A stretch of DNA of 64,000 nt. Source: Desulfovibrio sp. TomC (GTDB lineage: Bacteria; Desulfobacterota; Desulfovibrionia; Desulfovibrionales; Desulfovibrionaceae). The stretch covers positions 113,851-177,850 of the forward strand of contig NZ_JSEH01000011.1 of NCBI RefSeq assembly GCF_000801335.2, given 5' to 3'. Made by a program: the position numbers and the translations under genes. The notes below the pieces were generated by a model. The model was not told the origin of the DNA. It saw only the letters and a list, made by a program, of their open reading frames with translations, and did no database searches. Position 1 is the first letter of the stretch. Each line of letters opens with the position of its first letter. Below are positions 45,265 through 53,900 of this stretch, piece by piece.

Positions 45265-45401
45265 AAACCGGGCTTAGAGCGAGAACTCCCGGAACATTGT
45301 TCTTACCACGAGCCACCCCGCGTTGCAAAGCCTATTTCCGGCCACCCCGGGTCCACGGCCCGAAACTTGCCAAACGCCGCCTTTTGCACCATCACCGCTG
45401 C

Positions 45402-46055
45402 ATGCCGTCTCCCCGACCTGCCCCGACCTGCCGCCGTTGCGGCCGCTGCTGCCGCCTGGGCGGTCCGGCCCTGCACGCGGCCGACGCCCCGCTTGTCCGC
45501 CACGGCCGCATCACCCTGACCCAGCTGGTCACCCTGCGCCGGGGGGAAGGCGTCACCGACAACGTCGTCGGCACGGTCGGACCCTCGCCGGCCGAACTGG
45601 TCAAGGTCCGCCCGGTCCCCGGCGGCCGGGCCTGCCTGCTGTACCGCGACCCGCCGGCCTGCGCCGTCCACGACGCCAGCCCGGTGGAGTGCCGCGCCCT
45701 TTTTTGCGACGATCCCGCCGCCCTGGCCGGCCTGTATGCCACGGACCGCCTCACCCGGGCCGACCTGATCGAGCCGGGCAGCGCCCTGGCCGAACTGTGC
45801 GCCCATCACGAGACCGAGACCGATCTCACCCGGCTGGCCGGGCTGTGCCGTCTGGCCGCCGGCGGCGATGCCGCCGCCCGGGAGCAGGTCGCGGCCCTGG
45901 CCCGCTTCGACGCCGCCATGCGCGACCTGCTCCCGGCCCGCCTTGGCATCGACCCGGACACGCTGCCCTTTTATCTCGGCCGCCCCCTGGCCCAGGCCCT
46001 GCCCGCCCTGGCCGCGGCCGCCGTCCCGGGTGGTCTTTACAAGCGCCGGCCATAG
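45402..46055 (+). CDS. YkgJ-family cysteine-cluster protein
   Basis: 217 residues from the ATG at 45402; the ribosome site is weak. The family's cysteine set is present: CRRCGRCC near the N-terminus, then CLLYRDPPACAVHDASP and VECRALFC (about residues 80-110). This family probably binds zinc or an Fe-S centre; the role is not known. It diverges from dsrA and is followed by two plus-strand genes. Confidence 0.75.
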   Translation: MPSPRPAPTCRRCGRCCRLGGPALHAADAPLVRHGRITLTQLVTLRRGEGVTDNVVGTVGPSPAELVKVRPVPGGRACLLYRDPPACAVHDASPVECRALFCDDPAALAGLYATDRLTRADLIEPGSALAELCAHHETETDLTRLAGLCRLAAGGDAAAREQVAALARFDAAMRDLLPARLGIDPDTLPFYLGRPLAQALPALAAAAVPGGLYKRRP

Positions 46056-46111
46056 GCCTACATCCCATCCTGCCAGTTTTGCCGGCACTCCGGCTTGGGG
46101 GAGTTCACCAG

Positions 46112-46627
46112 ATGATGTTCAAAGCACTGCTCGTCAGCCTCTGCCTCTTTTTCGCCTCGCCGCTTGCCGCCGCAGAGGATTCCAGACACACCTTCGGCAA
46201 ATACAGTTTCGGCCAGGACTGCCAGTCGCTTTTTTCCGGCCCCTCCTATGCCGTGGAAAAAGCCCGGCCGGTCTGGGACCCGAAATATCAGATGTTTGGC
46301 CTGGAGCATGACCCCGACGTCAACGCCAAAAGCCCGTTTGTGCTCCACTACGACCGCGACGAAAAGCCCAACTTCCAAGGCGTGCCGCTGGGCCGCGTCT
46401 ATTACGGCTGCACCAAGTCCTCGGGCCGCTTTTCGCTGGTCCTTATGACCCATGACCTGATTTCTGTGCCCCTGCTCGTGCAAAAGGCTTCCGCCCTCTA
46501 CGGCCCGCCCACCATGACCACCATGATTCAAACCATCTGGAACCTGCCGGACCTCTACGTCCAGATCGATCAGGTCTATATGATCATTTACGACACCCGG
46601 GCCGGCAAACCAGACGGCCAGTCCTAG
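46112..46627 (+). CDS. secreted protein, unknown
   Basis: 171 residues from the ATG at 46112 with GGGGGAG upstream. A signal peptide is evident (FKALLVSLCLFFASPLAAAE, cleavage after AAA). The mature part has two cysteines (FGQDCQSLF; YYGCTKSS) that may pair in the periplasm and many aromatic residues. It ends two bases ahead of the acyltransferase gene, so the two are co-transcribed. No family recognised. Confidence 0.65.
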   Translation: MMFKALLVSLCLFFASPLAAAEDSRHTFGKYSFGQDCQSLFSGPSYAVEKARPVWDPKYQMFGLEHDPDVNAKSPFVLHYDRDEKPNFQGVPLGRVYYGCTKSSGRFSLVLMTHDLISVPLLVQKASALYGPPTMTTMIQTIWNLPDLYVQIDQVYMIIYDTRAGKPDGQS

Positions 46628-46629
46628 GC

Positions 46630-47691
46630 ATGGCTTCCGGGCGCAATCTGCGCTTCATCGAGGCAGCCCGCACCCTGGCCATGCTCGTAGTCGTCTGGTC
46701 CCACGCCAGCAACACGGTCTGTTTCCGTGAAGGCGACTTTTCGGTCACCCCCCTTTTCACCTCCTGTCTGGTCACCTTTGCCGTACCGGCGTTCTTCTGT
46801 ATTTCCGGCTACCTGCTCTCGCTTTTCACCCCGCCGTCCGACCCGTCCCAGTCCGTGCGCCCGTTGCGACAGGCCAAAAAAATCGTGCTGCCGTTTCTGG
46901 CCTGGAACGCCGTCACCCTGCTCGTGCTGCGCCTGGGCTACGGGATACCGCTGGTTTCCTGGTCCGGTCTCGCCGATCTGCTCACCGGCGTGGCCCAGCT
47001 CTACTACCTCTTCGCCCTGCTCCAGTTGCTCGTCCTGACCGCCCTGGCCGCTCCCTTTGCCAGCCCGCAACGGCTGACCGCCTGGACCGCCATCGCGGCC
47101 GCCGTCACCGTGGGCTTTTACGCCGCCTCGACCCTGGCCCTGTATGTGAGCCCTCCGACCAGCCACGCCTTCGAGCTGGTCGCCATCAAGTGCGGGCCGG
47201 TTTGGATAGGGTTTTTCTTCCTGGGGGCCTGGCTGGCCCGACACGGCGACGTTTTCGACGCCCTGTCCCGGCGCTGGCCGCTGCTTGTGGCCCTGGCCGT
47301 TGCCGCCTTCATCGTCTATCTGGCCGAAGTGGACGGACAGGCCCGCCGCCTGGGGGCCAACTACCGCCAGTATTTCCTGCTCTCGGGCCTGCTCTTTCAG
47401 ACCGCCGGCAGCCTGGCCCTGCTGACGGCCTGCCGGGCGGCCGAAGCCCGGGGCGGACGGCTTTTTGCCCTTCTGGCCGAGGCCGGCCGGGACACGCTTG
47501 GCGTCTATCTGGCCCATTACACGATTGTCCTGATGTTTTACGCCCTGCTTCCCCCGCCCGTGGCCCCGGCCCTGCGCCTGCCGATTGGCGCGGCCGCCCT
47601 GGTCGTCTCGTTTGCCGGTTCCCTGGCCCTGACCCGGCTGGCCCGCCGCCATGCCGGCTCCCGGCTCTCCCGACTGTTTTTCGCCGTTTAG
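46630..47691 (+). CDS. membrane acyltransferase (acyltransferase 3 family)
   Basis: 353 residues with about ten membrane helices. The N-terminal NLRFIEAARTLAMLVVVWSHASN holds the conserved Arg and the catalytic His of OafA/WecH-type enzymes, which transfer acetyl or other acyl groups to sugars or lipids at the membrane. The first ribosome site is poor, consistent with coupling to the gene two bases upstream. The acceptor is unknown. Confidence 0.82.
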   Translation: MASGRNLRFIEAARTLAMLVVVWSHASNTVCFREGDFSVTPLFTSCLVTFAVPAFFCISGYLLSLFTPPSDPSQSVRPLRQAKKIVLPFLAWNAVTLLVLRLGYGIPLVSWSGLADLLTGVAQLYYLFALLQLLVLTALAAPFASPQRLTAWTAIAAAVTVGFYAASTLALYVSPPTSHAFELVAIKCGPVWIGFFFLGAWLARHGDVFDALSRRWPLLVALAVAAFIVYLAEVDGQARRLGANYRQYFLLSGLLFQTAGSLALLTACRAAEARGGRLFALLAEAGRDTLGVYLAHYTIVLMFYALLPPPVAPALRLPIGAAALVVSFAGSLALTRLARRHAGSRLSRLFFAV

Positions 47692-47706
47692 AGGAAGACG
47701 GAAGAA

Positions 47707-47752
47707 GCCTCCGGCGGCCGGGGGGATGATCCCCCCGGACCCCTGCAAAGGG
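47707..47752 (-). repeat. type B palindromic repeat, full copy
   Basis: Identical over 46 bases to the copy at 11275-11320 but on the other strand. It lies 15 bases behind the acyltransferase stop. Confidence 0.85.
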
Positions 47753-47882
47753 GGACGCTTTGTACGGCTGGAATCCCGCACGCATTTGCCTTGCCGTCGG
47801 TCCAGCCGCAGAGCTGGCCGCCACGGCGGCCGACCGGGATTGCCCGGAGCGTGCGGCAAATGAGTTGGCAGCACTTCTTTAA

Positions 47883-47903
47883 TTGACAATGATTTTCAAT
47901 TTC
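47883..47903 (+). promoter_or_regulatory. Fur box over the DUF2325 gene promoter
   Basis: GACAATGATTTTCAATTTC (47885-47903) matches the 19-base Fur consensus at 14 positions, and TGACAAT-G-ATTTTCA is a near-perfect 7-1-7 dyad. It overlaps a perfect -35 box TTGACA (47883-47888). The start codon is 49 bases further on. Confidence 0.65.
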
Positions 47904-47952
47904 GACTAAGGAAGGTTCCCAGAGGCCACGCGGACGGCCCCGGAGGACCCCC

Positions 47953-49278
47953 ATGGAACGCAAGACCCTGTTTGAGAATGCCGAGTTTGCCTGCCCCATC
48001 GTCGGCACCTGCCTGACCCTGTCCGAACTGCGCCGGATCTGCCGCAAATTCGGCGACGCCGTGCCGGAAAACGCCTCGGACTACGAGGCCCACGTGTTTT
48101 TGGTGGGCCAGGCCAAGATCGCAGGCAGCCCTGCGGTCAAATACCTGCAAAAATACCTCGATAAGAAATACCGCCGGGAACTGCGCGCCTTTTGGAAAAC
48201 CGAAGACGAGGCCGCATTGCGGCGGCTGTGGCGCGACCGGGCCGATGCCGGCGACGTGCCCGGGCCGTTCTGGGCGCTGATGTCCCACCCGACGGCCAGC
48301 GACGGCCTCCTGCGCGATGTCTACGGCGAAATACACATGCTCTCCCACCGGGTGGGCGCGGCCAACCGGGCCGACCTGTCCAAGCTCGCGCACCTGGAGG
48401 ACAAGCTGACCGAAGTGACCGCCGCTCTGGAGGATAGCAAAGTCGTGCTGCGCCAGGCCGTGTCGGTCTGGAAAACCCGCTGCCGCCAGGCCATGGAAGA
48501 ACTGGCGGCCGAACGGGGCAAGCGCCGCAGCGCCGAACGCGAACGCATCTCCCTGCGCCAGGCCATTGAAAATTCCGCGGTCGCGGCCGTGAGCCGGGAG
48601 CGCGACGTCCTGCGCGACCAACTCCTGGAAGTGTCCGACCGTTTGGCGTCCACCGAGGCCGAAGCCGCCAGGCAAGCCCTGCTCCTTGAGCGCATGCACG
48701 CCGATCTGCACAGGACCCGGCAGGAACTGGCCGACCGCGACAGCGAAGTGGCCGCCCTGGAAGCCTCGCTCTTTTCCGCCCTGGGCGACGCCGCCGCCGC
48801 CCACGCCGCCCATGCCGAGCACCACCAAGGCGAATTGGCCGGCCTGGACGACCAGATGGGCGGCCATTGCCAGGGCAACCCCGCCTGCACCGGCGGGTGC
48901 GCCGCCGACCCGGCCGCCTGCAAATGCCGGGCGGCCCTGCAGCGCGGCCTGCCCGTGGACACCGCCATCACCGGCAAACGGGTCCTCTACGTGGGCGGCC
49001 GGTCGTCGCTTGTGGCCCATTACAAGGTCCTGGCCGAGAAATTCGGCTGCGAACTGCTCCACCACGACGGCGGCCGGGAACAGTCCTCCCACCGGTTGTG
49101 GGAACTGCTCGGCTCGGCCGACGCCGTGGTCTGCCCCGTGGACTGCGTCAGCCACGAGGCCTGCTCGCTGGTCAAACAAGCCTGCAAAGGATGTCTCAAA
49201 CCCTTGATCCTGGCCCGATCCTCGGGGCTTTCCAGCCTCGCCCGCTCCCTGGCCGAACTTGGCGCGCCGGCGCAGTAG
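47953..49278 (+). CDS. DUF2325-domain coiled-coil protein under probable Fur control
   Basis: 441 residues. The N-terminal 150 residues are a mixed domain (ACPIVGTCLTLSELRRICRK). A coiled coil follows (about 145-285, ERISLRQAIENSAVAAVSRE). Then a Cys/His-rich link (HCQGNPACTGGCAADPAACK; about 300-325) leads into a C-terminal DUF2325 Rossmann-like domain (RVLYVGGRSSLVAHYKVLAE, HHDGGREQSSHRLWELL, CPVDCVSHEACSLVKQACK). A Fur box lies upstream, so it is expected to be made under iron limitation. The role is unknown; the cysteines suggest metal or cluster binding. Confidence 0.8.
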   Translation: MERKTLFENAEFACPIVGTCLTLSELRRICRKFGDAVPENASDYEAHVFLVGQAKIAGSPAVKYLQKYLDKKYRRELRAFWKTEDEAALRRLWRDRADAGDVPGPFWALMSHPTASDGLLRDVYGEIHMLSHRVGAANRADLSKLAHLEDKLTEVTAALEDSKVVLRQAVSVWKTRCRQAMEELAAERGKRRSAERERISLRQAIENSAVAAVSRERDVLRDQLLEVSDRLASTEAEAARQALLLERMHADLHRTRQELADRDSEVAALEASLFSALGDAAAAHAAHAEHHQGELAGLDDQMGGHCQGNPACTGGCAADPAACKCRAALQRGLPVDTAITGKRVLYVGGRSSLVAHYKVLAEKFGCELLHHDGGREQSSHRLWELLGSADAVVCPVDCVSHEACSLVKQACKGCLKPLILARSSGLSSLARSLAELGAPAQ

Positions 49279-49377
49279 GCCTCCCACCTTCCCCGGGCCA
49301 CGGTTGCATCCGCCGGCCCGACCGGCTATTCCTTTCGGGAAGCGCTCCGCACGGGGCGCTCCCCAAAGGAGATTTTT

Positions 49378-49758
49378 ATGACCCCTCGCCGCAATATTTC
49401 CTCCGGCTCCAAATGGGAACCGCTTTTGGGCTATTCCCGGGCCGTCGTGGCCGGCAACACCGTCTACGTCTCCGGCACGGTCGGCGCTGCGGCCGACGGC
49501 ACCATCCCGGACGGGGCCTATGCCCAGACCGTGCGCGCCCTGGAAATCATCCGCGACGCCCTGGCCCAGGCCGGCGCGGACATGACCAATGTCGTGCGGA
49601 CCCGGCTGTTTTTGGCCGACATGGGCGATTTCGACGCCGTGGCCAAGGCCCATGGCGAGGTGTTCGGCGACATCCGCCCGGCCACCACCATCGTCGAAGT
49701 GGCCAAGCTCGTGGACGCCGCCTTCCTGGTCGAAGTCGAGGCGTTGGCTGTTATCTAG
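49378..49758 (+). CDS. Rid-family protein lacking the catalytic arginine
   Basis: 126 residues with AAAGGAG before the ATG. The RidA/YjgF fold is clear (VVAGNTVYVSGTVG, QTVRALEIIRDALAQAGADM, VVRTRLFLADMGDFDAV). At the site where enamine/imine deaminases have PARS(C)VEV the sequence reads RPATTIVEVAKL, so the key arginine is replaced by threonine. Deaminase activity is therefore doubtful; it may belong to one of the non-RidA subfamilies. Confidence 0.8.
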   Translation: MTPRRNISSGSKWEPLLGYSRAVVAGNTVYVSGTVGAAADGTIPDGAYAQTVRALEIIRDALAQAGADMTNVVRTRLFLADMGDFDAVAKAHGEVFGDIRPATTIVEVAKLVDAAFLVEVEALAVI

Positions 49759-49784
49759 GAGCCTTGGGAAAAAGCAGGAAGAGT

Positions 49785-49822
49785 GCCTCCGGCGGCCAAA
49801 GGGCAGTGCCCTTTGGAAACCC
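49785..49822 (-). repeat. type A palindromic repeat
   Basis: On the minus strand it reads GGGTTTCCAAAGGGCA, turn, CCCTTTGG, tail GCCGCCGGAGGC. It lies 26 bases behind the Rid-family gene. Confidence 0.8.
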
Positions 49823-50020
49823 ACTTTAATGAAAGGTTTCCAGAGGAGGACTCCTGCCGCAGCATGGCAAGAGCGGGCCAGGACGACCCTGCGGCGCAAG
49901 CCGCCCCATGGTCCTTGCCGTTTGGGAAATCGTGACCATGTTCTCCAAAGCCGTCCCGCACGGCCCGGCGAGTGGCGTTTTCGCAACAAGCCGGCTGGTT
50001 TCCCCTTGCGGGGATTGTTT

Positions 50021-50050
50021 TTTGCGGGTAATTTGTGAAAAAAGTATCAT
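50021..50050 (+). promoter_or_regulatory. possible promoter of the sensory hydrogenase operon
   Basis: TTGCGG, an 18-base A/T-rich spacer and TATCAT, with the start codon 18 bases beyond. The A/T-rich stretch stands out from its surroundings. Confidence 0.4.
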
Positions 50051-50067
50051 AATGAGGCCCGCAGCCC

Positions 50068-50310
50068 ATGAAACATGAGATCGTCATCTGCATGGGCAGT
50101 TCGTGTTTCGCCAGAGGCAACCGCAAACACCTGCTCATGATCGAACAGTATCTGGCCGACCACGGGCTGACCGAATCCGTTGTCCTGACCGGTTCGCGTT
50201 GTGAGGACCAATGCCGTTGCGGCCCCAACATCCGCATCGACGGCCAACTCTACGGCGAAATCAGCGGCGAACGCCTGCTCGAACTCTTAAGCCGCCATCT
50301 GGCCGGCTGA
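50068..50310 (+). CDS. thioredoxin-like [2Fe-2S] ferredoxin (NuoE-type)
   Basis: 80 residues. Cysteines 8 and 13 (ICMGSSCFARG) and 45 and 49 (GSRCEDQCRCGP) form the Cx4C and Cx3C pairs of thioredoxin-like [2Fe-2S] proteins related to NuoE and to hydrogenase accessory ferredoxins. It leads the operon with the hydrogenase-PAS protein and the SpoIIE phosphatase, so it probably passes electrons to or from the hydrogenase-like centre. Confidence 0.82.
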   Translation: MKHEIVICMGSSCFARGNRKHLLMIEQYLADHGLTESVVLTGSRCEDQCRCGPNIRIDGQLYGEISGERLLELLSRHLAG

Positions 50311-50449
50311 TTCCCTTGCCCAATGCCATCCCTGGCGGTACACCGGCCCTTGTCCGGCCAGCTCCCCCCCGTTTCCACCCTCCGAGTGGTTCCCGGCAAC
50401 GGCGGACTCCCCCAGCGATGCCCCTAAAGCCCTTCTCCCGGGAGGCGAC

Positions 50450-52201
50450 ATGCTTTCGCATTACCCCATCTATACCATCGAAGCCGAGTGCCAGGACTGC
50501 TATCGCTGCCTGCGCCAATGCCCGGTCAAGGCCATCCAGGTGGAAGGGGGCCGGGCCACGGTTGTGCCGGAACTGTGCATTGCCTGCGGCCAGTGCGTGG
50601 CGGCCTGTCCGTCCCACGCCAAGCAGGTGCGCAGCGACCTGTTTCCCGTCTACAAGCTGCTTCGTTCCCAGCGCCCGGCCTACGTGTCCCTGGCCCCGTC
50701 GTGGGTGACGGAATTTCCCGACGTCTCCCCCGAATCCATGATTGCCGCCCTGCGAAAGCTCGGGTTTTCCGGGGTGTCGGAAACAGCCCTGGGCGCCCAG
50801 GAAGTCTCGGCCGCCGTGGCCGGCATCCTGTCCCAAGGCGGCCCGAGACTGCAGCTCTCCACCGCCTGCCCGGCGGCAGTGGATTTCATCCGCGGCTACA
50901 TGCCCGAGCTGGTCCCCAACCTGACCCCGCTGCTTTCGCCCCTGCTGTCCCATTGCCGGATGCTGCGCCGCGCCTACGGCCAGGACATCGGGGTGGTCTT
51001 TTTTGGTCCCTGCGTGGCCAAGAAAACCGAATCCGACAACCATCCGGCCCTGCTTGACGCGGCCATGACCTTTACCGATCTGCATGTGATGTTGCGCGAG
51101 GAACATATCCGCCCGGAGGACCTCGTGCCCGGACCGGCCGACATGTTCATGCCCCATCCGGCCAGGGAAGGCGCGCTGTATCCTGTGGAAGGCGGCATGT
51201 CCGACACCATCAAGGCCTATGCCGGCAACGACCAGGTCTGCTTCACCACGCTGTCGGGCATCGCCACCATTGAATCCGCCCTGCAGGGCATGCACAACCA
51301 TGTCTTGCCCCGTCCGGTGTTCATCGAGATGCTGGCCTGTGTTGGCGGCTGCGTGCGGGGGCCGTGCGTGTCCAGCCGTCGCCCCAGGCTCCTGGACCAG
51401 CTCGACGTCTTTGACCGGGCCGTCCACCCCGGGGCGGATCTGAGCGTGCGCCAGCCGTCGGTGTCCATTGCCGAACGCAAGAATCCCTCGCCGGTCGATC
51501 TGCCGGTCTACAGCGAGGACCAGTACACCAAGGTGCTGCGGCTTATCGGCAAGTTTGCCCCGGAAGACGAGATCAACTGCGGCGGCTGCGGCCACGAGTC
51601 CTGCCGGGGGCTGGCCCGGGCCATGCTGGAGGGCTTGGCCGAGCCGTCCATGTGCGTCCACTTTCTGCGCAAACGGGCCACCCGAAAAGCCAACGCCCTG
51701 TTGCGCTGCATCCCGGCCGGGGTGGTCATCGCCAACAACAAATTGCAGATCATCGAGTGCAACGAGCATTTCGCCCGGCTGTTTGGCGAGGAGACGCTCA
51801 TGGCCTACGAGGCCAGTCCGGGCATGGAAGGCGCTGCCCTCGATAAGATCGTGCCGTTTATAAGCCTCTTTCGCCGGTCGCTCGAAACCGAGACCGACAT
51901 CCACCGCGACGCCCTGCGCTACGACGACCGGGTGTTTAGCGTCAGCATCTTCACCATCGAACCGCGAAACGTCATTGGCGGCATCGTCTTTGACGTCACC
52001 GGATCTGAGCTTCGCCGCGACGAGATCGCCACCCGGGCCAGGGAGATCATCCGCAAGAATCTGGAAACCGTGCAGGAGATTGCCTGCCGCCTGGGTGAGA
52101 ACATGGCCGACACCGAGATCCTGCTGCGCTCCCTGGCCGAGGGCTTCTCCAGCGGGGCCAAGCGCATTGGCGACAAGGACATGCGGGGTCGCCGGTCATG
52201 A
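50450..52201 (+). CDS. sensory [FeFe]-hydrogenase with PAS domain
   Basis: 583 residues. Two [4Fe-4S] sites (C14/17/20/24 and C43/46/49/53) precede a hydrogenase H-cluster domain with ligands C140 (TACP), C188 (GPCVAKK), C297 and C301 (ACVGGC). A139 stands where catalytic hydrogenases have the proton-transfer cysteine, as in sensory (group C, HydS-type) enzymes. A further Fe-S domain (C377, C380, C385, C402) and a PAS domain (about 415-530) follow. The stop overlaps the phosphatase start (ATGA). It is likely an H2 or redox sensor signalling to that phosphatase; low hydrogenase activity is expected. Confidence 0.88.
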   Translation: MLSHYPIYTIEAECQDCYRCLRQCPVKAIQVEGGRATVVPELCIACGQCVAACPSHAKQVRSDLFPVYKLLRSQRPAYVSLAPSWVTEFPDVSPESMIAALRKLGFSGVSETALGAQEVSAAVAGILSQGGPRLQLSTACPAAVDFIRGYMPELVPNLTPLLSPLLSHCRMLRRAYGQDIGVVFFGPCVAKKTESDNHPALLDAAMTFTDLHVMLREEHIRPEDLVPGPADMFMPHPAREGALYPVEGGMSDTIKAYAGNDQVCFTTLSGIATIESALQGMHNHVLPRPVFIEMLACVGGCVRGPCVSSRRPRLLDQLDVFDRAVHPGADLSVRQPSVSIAERKNPSPVDLPVYSEDQYTKVLRLIGKFAPEDEINCGGCGHESCRGLARAMLEGLAEPSMCVHFLRKRATRKANALLRCIPAGVVIANNKLQIIECNEHFARLFGEETLMAYEASPGMEGAALDKIVPFISLFRRSLETETDIHRDALRYDDRVFSVSIFTIEPRNVIGGIVFDVTGSELRRDEIATRAREIIRKNLETVQEIACRLGENMADTEILLRSLAEGFSSGAKRIGDKDMRGRRS

Positions 52202-53376
52202 CCGAAGACATGTTTGTGGAAGTGGAGGCGACCCAGCGCAATCGCTATGGCGAGGACATCTGCGGCGACGCCTTCAAGACCTTGCGCATCGCCGACGAGG
52301 GGCGCGTCATCGCGGTCCTGTCCGACGGCCTAGGCCATGGCGTCAAGGCCAGCATCCTGTCGCTCATGACCGCCACCATGGCGCTTAAATATACGGCCAA
52401 GGACGCCGACATCGTGCGCACGGCCGAAGTCATCATGGACGCCTTGCCGGTGTGCCAGGTGCGAAAGATCAGCTACGCCACCTTCACCGTGGTCGACATC
52501 TTTTCCGACGGGGCCACCCGGGTGGTCGAGATGGACAACCCGCCGGTGATCCTGTTGCGCGACGGCCGCAACCAGAACCTGGACTTCGAGGAAGTGTCCT
52601 CGCCGCGCTACAACGACCGGGTCATCCGGGTCTACGATCTGACCATGCAACCCGGCGACCGGCTGATCTTCACCTCCGACGGCATCACCCAGGCCGGGCT
52701 TGGCTCGGAACGGATGCGCCTGGGCTGGCGCGTCAAGGGCTGCCGGGAGTATGTCGAAGAGACCGTGGCCAAGGACCCGAACATCTCGGCCCGCACCCTG
52801 TCCCAAAAGATTCTCGGCCAGGCCCTTCGCCAGGAACCGTTCCAGCGGGCCTACGACGACATGACGGCGGCGGTCATCTATTTTCGCCGGCCGCGTCGGG
52901 CCATCGTGCTCACCGGCCCGCCGTACGCCGCCCACCGCGACAAGGAATTCGCCGAGATGCTGGCCGAATTTCCCGGCCGCAAGGTTATCTGCGGCGGCAC
53001 CACCGCCAATATCGTGGCCCGGGAACTTGGCCGGGTTATCCGCGACAGCCTGCGCGGCGGCGGATCGGGCGACATCCCGCCGGCCGCGGATATGGAAGGC
53101 GTGGATCTGGTCACCGAGGGCATCCTGACGCTGACGCGGGTGGCCCGGCTGCTCGAACAGGACGATGCGCCCCGGGAGAAAAATCCCGCCGTCGAACTCT
53201 ATAATATCCTGGTCGACAGCGATTCCATTGAATTTGTCGTCGGCGCACGCATCAACGAAGCCCACCAGGACCCCAACCTGCCCATCGACCTGGAAATCCG
53301 GCGCAACATCATAAAGCGCATCTGCAAGGTTCTGGAAGAAAAGTACTTGAAAGAAACCCGGATGAGCGTTTTTTAG
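52198..53376 (+). CDS. SpoIIE-type PP2C phosphatase of the hydrogenase operon
   Basis: 392 residues. The PP2C/SpoIIE fold is shown by DGLGHGVKASILSLM, RVVEMDNPPVILLRDG, FTSDGITQAGLG and DDMTAAVIYFRRP, with the metal-binding aspartates in place. A C-terminal domain of about 150 residues (VICGGTTANIVARELGRVIR, ILVDSDSIEFVVGARINEAH) is specific to the phosphatases found beside sensory hydrogenases. The start overlaps the hydrogenase gene. The target, a phosphoprotein, is not known. Confidence 0.88.
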   Translation: MTEDMFVEVEATQRNRYGEDICGDAFKTLRIADEGRVIAVLSDGLGHGVKASILSLMTATMALKYTAKDADIVRTAEVIMDALPVCQVRKISYATFTVVDIFSDGATRVVEMDNPPVILLRDGRNQNLDFEEVSSPRYNDRVIRVYDLTMQPGDRLIFTSDGITQAGLGSERMRLGWRVKGCREYVEETVAKDPNISARTLSQKILGQALRQEPFQRAYDDMTAAVIYFRRPRRAIVLTGPPYAAHRDKEFAEMLAEFPGRKVICGGTTANIVARELGRVIRDSLRGGGSGDIPPAADMEGVDLVTEGILTLTRVARLLEQDDAPREKNPAVELYNILVDSDSIEFVVGARINEAHQDPNLPIDLEIRRNIIKRICKVLEEKYLKETRMSVF

Positions 53377-53456
53377 CGCTGCGGGCTGGGAAAAGGGCCG
53401 CGTCCGGCCGGAAACCGCCAGGCCGGGCTGGACGCGACCCCGCGCCGGGGGGGGCA

Positions 53457-53822
53457 TTACTCCCCGACGGCGCAAGCCCGATCGGGATACGCCCGGGACG
53501 GCAGGGCCGTCGCGAAGTGCCCAAGAATCGTTTTATAGAGTTTGCTGCCGCAACCGGCCCGGCCCCGGGCCAGGGTCAGCGCTTTTTCAAACTGTGCTGC
53601 GGCTTCGTCGTGCTGCCCGGACTGGTGCAGGGTCAGCGCCAGCCGGTAGGCTGAATTGGCGGTCACCACGTCCAGGCCGCCGTCTGTTTCGCCCAGTTCC
53701 ACCGATTGGCGCAGCAGCGCCTCGGCCTGGTCCAAATCACCCGAGGCCATAGCCTCCATTCCTGTTTCGCGAAGCTTGCGCACCTTGCTGGTGAGCAAGC
53801 ATTTTCCACCTGTGCAAGCCAT
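53457..53822 (-). CDS. small TPR protein, convergent to the hydrogenase operon
   Basis: 121 residues from the ATG at 53822 with AAAGGAG upstream; a longer frame lacks a site. After an opening MACTGGKCLLTSKVRKLRE with two cysteines come two to three tetratricopeptide units (AMASGDLDQAEALLRQSVEL, RLALTLHQSGQHDEAAAQFE) and a Cys-containing tail. It probably binds a partner protein. It converges with the phosphatase gene. Confidence 0.7.
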   Translation of the reverse strand: MACTGGKCLLTSKVRKLRETGMEAMASGDLDQAEALLRQSVELGETDGGLDVVTANSAYRLALTLHQSGQHDEAAAQFEKALTLARGRAGCGSKLYKTILGHFATALPSRAYPDRACAVGE

Positions 53823-53900
53823 ACTCGTTCTCCTTTCCTCGTATCCGCCCGGGGCTGCCTCGATCTCCGGCCGCCCGGTCATATCAACTGAACCCCAGGC

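Larger units (their letters stand above)
45053..45401. other. 349-base control region between dsrA and the YkgJ gene
   Basis: This region holds the dsrA promoter (45232-45260), a dyad over its -35 box, a possible operator (45205-45222) and about 150 bases of dsrA leader. Nothing recognisable is seen for the plus-strand gene. Confidence 0.6.
49759..50067. other. 309-base gap before the hydrogenase operon
   Basis: It contains a type A repeat (49785-49822), a short GGAGGACTCC palindrome and, at the right end, a possible promoter. No coding frame with a ribosome site is seen. Confidence 0.5.

Noticed and set aside
50028..50045. TTTGTGAA half of a Rex or CRP/FNR type site before the hydrogenase operon
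   Set aside because: The second half does not match either model at the right spacing; left as an A/T-rich promoter spacer.
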